Source: Clostridium sp. CAG:678
Lineage (GTDB): Bacteria > Bacillota > Clostridia > Oscillospirales > Acutalibacteraceae
Direction: 5' to 3'
DNA: 64,000 nt
NCBI GenBank assembly: GCA_000431535.1
Contig: HF991825.1
Coordinates: 210,126 to 274,125, forward strand
Under the pieces are notes generated by a model. The model was not told the origin of the DNA, did no database searches, and was given only the letters and a program-made list of their open reading frames with translations. Of the stretch, positions 59,532 through 64,000 are shown one piece after another. Positions within the stretch are counted from its first letter, which is position 1. Each line of letters begins with the position of its first letter. Position numbers and translations under genes: made by a program.

Positions 59532-60508
59532 AAAAAAGCAATATTTCAATTTTTGTGCCGCATATCGGCTGCCCGCATCAATGCTCTTTTTGCAATCAGA
59601 ACACTATAACGGGGCAGACCAAAGCACCCACCCCGCAGGATGTTGCCGATACGGTTGAAACGGCACTGCGTTCAAATAAAAACAATACTTTCGAATATGA
59701 GATCGCGTTTTTCGGCGGCTCTTTTACCGCAATAGACAGGGCGTATATGCTCTCTCTGCTGGAGGCTGCTTATCCTTATGTGAAAAGCGGAAAGGCAACC
59801 GGCATCCGGATCTCCACAAGACCGGATTTCATTGATGAGGAGGTTCTTGCGCTGCTCAAAAAATACGGCGTAACCTCCATTGAACTCGGCGCGCAGAATA
59901 TGAACGATAAAGTTCTTGCCGCCAATATGCGCGGCCACACGGCGGAAGACGTCAGAAACGCATCTGCCCTGATCAAGAAAAAAGGCTTTGATCTCGGCTT
60001 GCAGATGATGACGGATCTGTATACGTCTACCAGAGGGCTGGATTTCGCAACGGCAAGGGAATTTGCCAAACTGAAACCGAAAACGGTTCGGATCTATCCC
60101 ACCGTTGTGCTGAAAGATACATATCTTGCAAAACTTTATGAAAGCGGCAAGTATAAGCCATGCCCGCTTAAAAAAACCATTGCGCTCTGCGCGGATCTGG
60201 TGGAGTTTTTTGAGAGCCATGATATAGAAGTTATCCGCGTGGGTCTGCACGCAAGCAAGGAGATCAAAAACAATATGCTTGCCGGCGGCTATCACGAGTG
60301 CCTGGGCGAACTGGTCATATCCAAAATGATGTTCAACCGTATCACGCAGCTGCCGCCCGGCGAACATCAGGTATTTATCAACGAAAGATCAATTTCAAAA
60401 CTTTTGGGCAATAAAAAATCCAATCTTGCCGCACTGGAAGAGGCTGGCTATAAACTGGATATCCGGTATAACAACGCGTTAAAGCCCAATGAGCTGAGGA
60501 TAGTATAA
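59528..60508 (+). CDS. Elp3-like radical SAM protein
   Basis: This 326-residue protein has a cluster-binding motif C15-x3-C19-x2-C22 in IGCPHQCSFCNQN, GGSFTAID as the SAM-binding glycine motif and ISTRPDFIDEE as in the Elp3/Elongator subgroup. It lacks the C-terminal acetyltransferase domain of true Elp3. Stand-alone versions between rnc and smc are common in Clostridia, but their role (possibly tRNA modification) is not established. Overlaps rnc by ATGA and is followed by smc without a gap. Confidence 0.87.
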   Translation: MKKSNISIFVPHIGCPHQCSFCNQNTITGQTKAPTPQDVADTVETALRSNKNNTFEYEIAFFGGSFTAIDRAYMLSLLEAAYPYVKSGKATGIRISTRPDFIDEEVLALLKKYGVTSIELGAQNMNDKVLAANMRGHTAEDVRNASALIKKKGFDLGLQMMTDLYTSTRGLDFATAREFAKLKPKTVRIYPTVVLKDTYLAKLYESGKYKPCPLKKTIALCADLVEFFESHDIEVIRVGLHASKEIKNNMLAGGYHECLGELVISKMMFNRITQLPPGEHQVFINERSISKLLGNKKSNLAALEEAGYKLDIRYNNALKPNELRIV

Positions 60509-63500
60509 ATGATATTAAAAACACTTGAAATGCAGGGATTCAAATCTTTTCCCGATAAGACCGTGCTCTCTTTCGGCAAAGGGATCACTGCCGTGGTGGG
60601 GCCGAACGGCTCCGGAAAAAGCAATATTTCCGATGCCGTGCGCTGGGTTCTGGGCGAAACCTCAACCAAAAACCTACGCGGCTCCAAGATGGAAGATGTT
60701 ATCTTCGGCGGCACATCGGCGCGTAAACCTGTTGGATTCGCGCAGGTGCGCCTGACGCTGGATAATTCGGATAAAACCCTGAAAGATAAGGGCGATACGG
60801 TCACCGTTTCCCGCTGCTATTACAGAAGCGGCGAAAGCGAATATAAAATTGACGGCGAAGTTGTAAGGCGCCGCGATGTGCACGAACTTTTCATGGATAC
60901 CGGTCTCGGCGCAGACGGCTATTCCATTGTTGGCCAGGGCAAGATTGATTCCATTATCTCCGCCAAGAATGAGGACAGGCGTGAACTTTTTGAAGAGGCG
61001 GCGGGTATATCCCGCTTCCGCCATAAAAGAACGGACGCGCAGCGCAGACTGGATCAGGCGCAGGAAAATCTGGTGCGCCTGCTGGATATACTCGGCGAAT
61101 TGGAAAGCCGTGTGGGGCCTTTGAAGGTGCAAAGCGAAAAAGCGGCACAGTTCATCAAACTCTCAGACGAAAAGAAAACGCTGGAGATCGGTGTTTGGAT
61201 CAATAAGATCAAAAAATTCACAAACGAACTGCGCGAGCAGGAGCATAAGATAGACGCCGCCAACGAATCCTATACTATCTGTGAAAACGAACTGAAAAGC
61301 ATTGAAAACGAGATTGAGTCCGCACTGGAAGAAACGGTAAAGATCAACGCCAAAATAGACGAGATTCGCAATACCGCTGCGGAATATGACGAGCAGGCGC
61401 TAAAAAAAGACGGTGAGGCGTCTGTTTTAGAGGCAACGCTCAGCCATAACGAGGAAACGGTTGGCAGGCTCAAAAACGATATCGATACCGTTGCAAAGGG
61501 CAATGACGCAATCGATGCCGGCATTGCCGAAAAACAGGCGCTGATCGAGCAGTGTGCGCAAAGGGCGCAGGAACGCAGAGCGCAGTTACAGGCTGTAACG
61601 GAGGAAACACAGAGAATCTTAAGTTCCAACGAGGAATTTTCAAAACGGTCTTCCGAACTCAACAGCCGTCTTGCGTCACTCACTATGCAGCTGTCCGATT
61701 ACCGGGTAAAACTGACGCAGGCGCAGTCCAGTATGGAGGAGATCGAATCCAGAAAAGACGAAGCGGATGCCGCAGCGCTTGAACTGCAAGAGGAGATCAA
61801 AGCAGAGCAGGAAAATCAGGCGCAAAGCGCGCGCACCCTTGCTGCATTAAATAGCAGAATAGAGGAAAATACAAACGCTTTAAACGGTTTTAATTTGAAA
61901 CTGAAAGGCAAAACGGATAAGGCACAGCAGCTCAAAACCCGGTTAGATCAAATCACATCCGCCCTTTCTGAAAAACGCTCGCGCGCCAAAATGCTTTCCG
62001 ATCTTGAAAAAAATATGGAGGGATATTCCGGCGCTGTCAAAGCCGTTGTGCGCCATGCACAGTCAGGTGCGCTGGGCGGAATACACGGCGTTTTATCCCA
62101 GTTGATTCAGGTGGAAAACGAGTATTCCACCGCGGTGGAAGTGGCGCTCGGCGCCGCCATGCAGAATATTGTTACTTCAACGGAGGCAGACGCCAAGCGG
62201 GCAATCAATTATTTGAAAGCCAATCACCTCGGCAGAGCCACATTTCTGCCGATCTCCAACATAAAGGGCAGAACGCTGGATGAAAAAGACCTGGCAGATC
62301 ACCTTGGTTTTGTTGCCGTTGCAAGCGATCTTGTGGATTGTGATGCAAACTATAAGCAGATCATCAGCAATCTGCTGTCTCGCGTTGTGATCGCGGATGA
62401 TATGGACAGTGCCATCGGCATTGCAAAGGAATACAAAAACCGGTTTAAGATCGTTACGCTGGACGGGCAGGTCATCAATCCCGGCGGCTCCATGACGGGC
62501 GGCAGCCGCGCGAAAGGGGCAGGTATCCTTTCCCGCGCAAATATGATAGAAGATCTGCTTTCCGAGGCAAAAAAACTGGAGGCGGAGCAGCAAAAGCTTT
62601 CCGCCGAATATAAGGCAGCGTTTGAGGATGCAAACCATGCCGCCGCAAGTATGCAGGCTGCGCAGGCGGATCTGATGACAGCCAAAGAAGATCTGATCCG
62701 CGCCGAGGGCGAGGAACAGCGCATCCGTGAAAAACTGGAAACCCTCGGCAACAGGCTGTCTGTGCTTCAGTCTGAGAAAGACAATGCCGGCGCAAGGATC
62801 GCGCAGTTTAAAAAAGAAAGCGAATCCGCGCAGCGGGGCGCAGACGAGGTGCAGGCAAAGATCAGTGAAACGGAAAGCGAGATCGCCCGTGTAACCGGAG
62901 ACGCGCAGGGCATACAGGAAAAACGCGAGGAACTGCGCAAAACGGCGGAGGAGATCAATCTGGAACTGGTTACGCTTGCCAAGGATTCTCAGGCGGCAAG
63001 CCTTTCCATTGAAGAATTGCAGTCCAGAAAATCCACACAGTCTGATCGTGTGGGCGAGATAGAAAAAGAGATCGCTTCCATCCGGGAAAAAAGCGATGTG
63101 CTGAAAACGCAGATCGAGCAGATCAAACAGCAAGCGCAGGCTTTGCGTGAACGATCCGGCAGTTCCGCCAATGAGATTGCCGAGCTGATCGAAAGCAGAA
63201 ACGATTTGGATAAGCGTTCTTCCGAACTGCGCACGCTGGAAAGAAATAAAAGCCAGGAAAGGGAAAAACTTTCGGCGGAGATCGTGCGTTTGGATGAGCG
63301 TAAGATCGCCATGCGCAAAGAGTATGACGAACTGAACGATATGCTGTTTGAGCAGTATGAACTCACACGCCGCGAGGCAGAGGCGCTGGACATTCAGATC
63401 GAAAATATGGATGCGGCAAAGAAACGCCTGCACGAGATCAAAGTTGCCATCAAGAAACTCGGTTCCATAAACGTGGGCGCGATCGAAGAGTATAAAGAGG

Positions 63501-64000
63501 TTTCGGAAAGATACGAATTTCTGAAAGAGCAGATCGACGATATTGAAAAGTCAAAATCCGAATTGGGCAAGATCATAGAGGATCTGACTTCTTCTATGAG
63601 CGAAAAGTTTATGACCCAGTTTAACAGAATAAACGAAGAATTTAAACAGTGCTTTGCGGATTTCTTCGGCGGCGGCAAGGGAGAAATCGTTTTGGAAGAA
63701 CCCGATAACTGCCTGGAAAGCCCGATCGAGATCAAAATTCAGCCGCCCGGAAAATCCGTTCAGAATGTCAATCTGTTTTCCGGCGGTGAAAAATCGCTCG
63801 CCGCGCTGGCGCTGCTGTTCAGCGTGCTGCGCGTAACGCCGTCTCCGTTTTGTATTTATGACGAGGTAGAGGCGGCGCTGGACGATGTAAACGTAGAGCG
63901 GTTTGCAAAATATATGCGCAAAATGACGGATAAAACGCAGTTTATCTCCATAACCCACAGGCGCGGCACAATGGAGGAGGCAGATGTTCTTTACGGCGTT
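60509..64000 (+). CDS. smc: Chromosome segregation protein SMC (3' end cut off)
   Basis: This gene has 1164 codons with no stop to the window edge; judging from family ends (ITHRRGTMEEADVLYGV is reached) only about 20 residues are missing. The head ATPase has Walker A GPNGSGKSN (31-39), signature LFSGGEKSL (about 1090) and Walker B FCIYDEVEAALDD (about 1115). Two long coiled coils flank a hinge (about 515-670) with GALGGIHGVLSQL and GGSMTGGS. Condensin that organises and segregates the chromosome. Starts at an ATG one base after the radical SAM stop, with GAGGA upstream. Confidence 0.95.
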   Translation, partial: MILKTLEMQGFKSFPDKTVLSFGKGITAVVGPNGSGKSNISDAVRWVLGETSTKNLRGSKMEDVIFGGTSARKPVGFAQVRLTLDNSDKTLKDKGDTVTVSRCYYRSGESEYKIDGEVVRRRDVHELFMDTGLGADGYSIVGQGKIDSIISAKNEDRRELFEEAAGISRFRHKRTDAQRRLDQAQENLVRLLDILGELESRVGPLKVQSEKAAQFIKLSDEKKTLEIGVWINKIKKFTNELREQEHKIDAANESYTICENELKSIENEIESALEETVKINAKIDEIRNTAAEYDEQALKKDGEASVLEATLSHNEETVGRLKNDIDTVAKGNDAIDAGIAEKQALIEQCAQRAQERRAQLQAVTEETQRILSSNEEFSKRSSELNSRLASLTMQLSDYRVKLTQAQSSMEEIESRKDEADAAALELQEEIKAEQENQAQSARTLAALNSRIEENTNALNGFNLKLKGKTDKAQQLKTRLDQITSALSEKRSRAKMLSDLEKNMEGYSGAVKAVVRHAQSGALGGIHGVLSQLIQVENEYSTAVEVALGAAMQNIVTSTEADAKRAINYLKANHLGRATFLPISNIKGRTLDEKDLADHLGFVAVASDLVDCDANYKQIISNLLSRVVIADDMDSAIGIAKEYKNRFKIVTLDGQVINPGGSMTGGSRAKGAGILSRANMIEDLLSEAKKLEAEQQKLSAEYKAAFEDANHAAASMQAAQADLMTAKEDLIRAEGEEQRIREKLETLGNRLSVLQSEKDNAGARIAQFKKESESAQRGADEVQAKISETESEIARVTGDAQGIQEKREELRKTAEEINLELVTLAKDSQAASLSIEELQSRKSTQSDRVGEIEKEIASIREKSDVLKTQIEQIKQQAQALRERSGSSANEIAELIESRNDLDKRSSELRTLERNKSQEREKLSAEIVRLDERKIAMRKEYDELNDMLFEQYELTRREAEALDIQIENMDAAKKRLHEIKVAIKKLGSINVGAIEEYKEVSERYEFLKEQIDDIEKSKSELGKIIEDLTSSMSEKFMTQFNRINEEFKQCFADFFGGGKGEIVLEEPDNCLESPIEIKIQPPGKSVQNVNLFSGGEKSLAALALLFSVLRVTPSPFCIYDEVEAALDDVNVERFAKYMRKMTDKTQFISITHRRGTMEEADVLYGV

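Noticed and set aside
62177-63433. 418-codon minus-strand frame opposite smc
   Set aside because: Shadow of the coiled-coil coding region; low-complexity Phe/Leu-rich translation.

Overview
The window looks like chromosomal DNA of a Clostridia-type Firmicute, most plausibly an uncultured gut Oscillospirales/Ruminococcaceae relative. This is inferred from roughly 50% GC, strong GGAGG ribosome sites, frequent TTG/GTG starts, single-membrane envelope genes (lgt, uppP, CDP-glycerol transferases) and classic Firmicute gene orders: rimP-nusA-ylxR-ylxQ-infB-rbfA-nrnA-truB-ribF, dprA-topA-trmFO-plsX-rnc-(radical SAM)-smc and infC/rpmI/rplT. No prophage, insertion-sequence transposase, rRNA or CRISPR array was seen. 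The first and last genes are cut by the window edges.

Layout. 1-6.5 kb: tail of an ABC substrate-binding protein, a leftward GT8-GT2 glycosyltransferase, the transporter permease and ATPase with a sugar O-acetyltransferase, then gdhA. 6.5-15.3 kb: one long translation/ribosome-maturation operon running into truB, ribF, a HAD phosphatase and a CinA-type amidohydrolase, mostly by ATGA or TAATG overlaps. 15.3-16.1 kb: tRNA-Thr(CGT) and tRNA-Val(CAC), preceded by a tandem duplication that carries a truncated tRNA-Thr, and followed by three strong hairpins. 16.2-24.4 kb: leftward accessory block with an AgrC/AgrA-like two-component pair, a GH38-like DUF5054 protein, a PadR regulator with its membrane partner, and a cysteine synthase. 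24.5-38.4 kb: tcdA, a metallophosphoesterase, small unknown proteins, the ymfF/ymfH M16 pair, lgt, folD, uppP, glyA, two CDP-glycerol glycerophosphotransferase-like proteins, a LysN-type aminotransferase and trpS.

38.4-45.5 kb holds the most unusual locus. It is a self-contained five-gene transcription unit encoding a class III (glutamate-1-semialdehyde-like) aminotransferase and a split transketolase, flanked by two related proteins that each look like tandem SCP2-type lipid-binding modules. It is followed by a 0.5-kb structured non-coding segment bounded by two nearly identical terminator hairpins.

45.7-64 kb is mostly core: pyk, mltG, thyA, folA, infC (apparent AUC start, attenuator-like leader), rpmI, rplT, an SpoU-type rRNA methyltransferase, dprA, topA, trmFO, plsX, rnc, an Elp3-like radical SAM protein and smc. 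The infC-rpmI-rplT operon is interrupted by an AT-rich HAD-like gene that looks acquired. All functional calls rest on recognised motifs and gene order; no database search was run.
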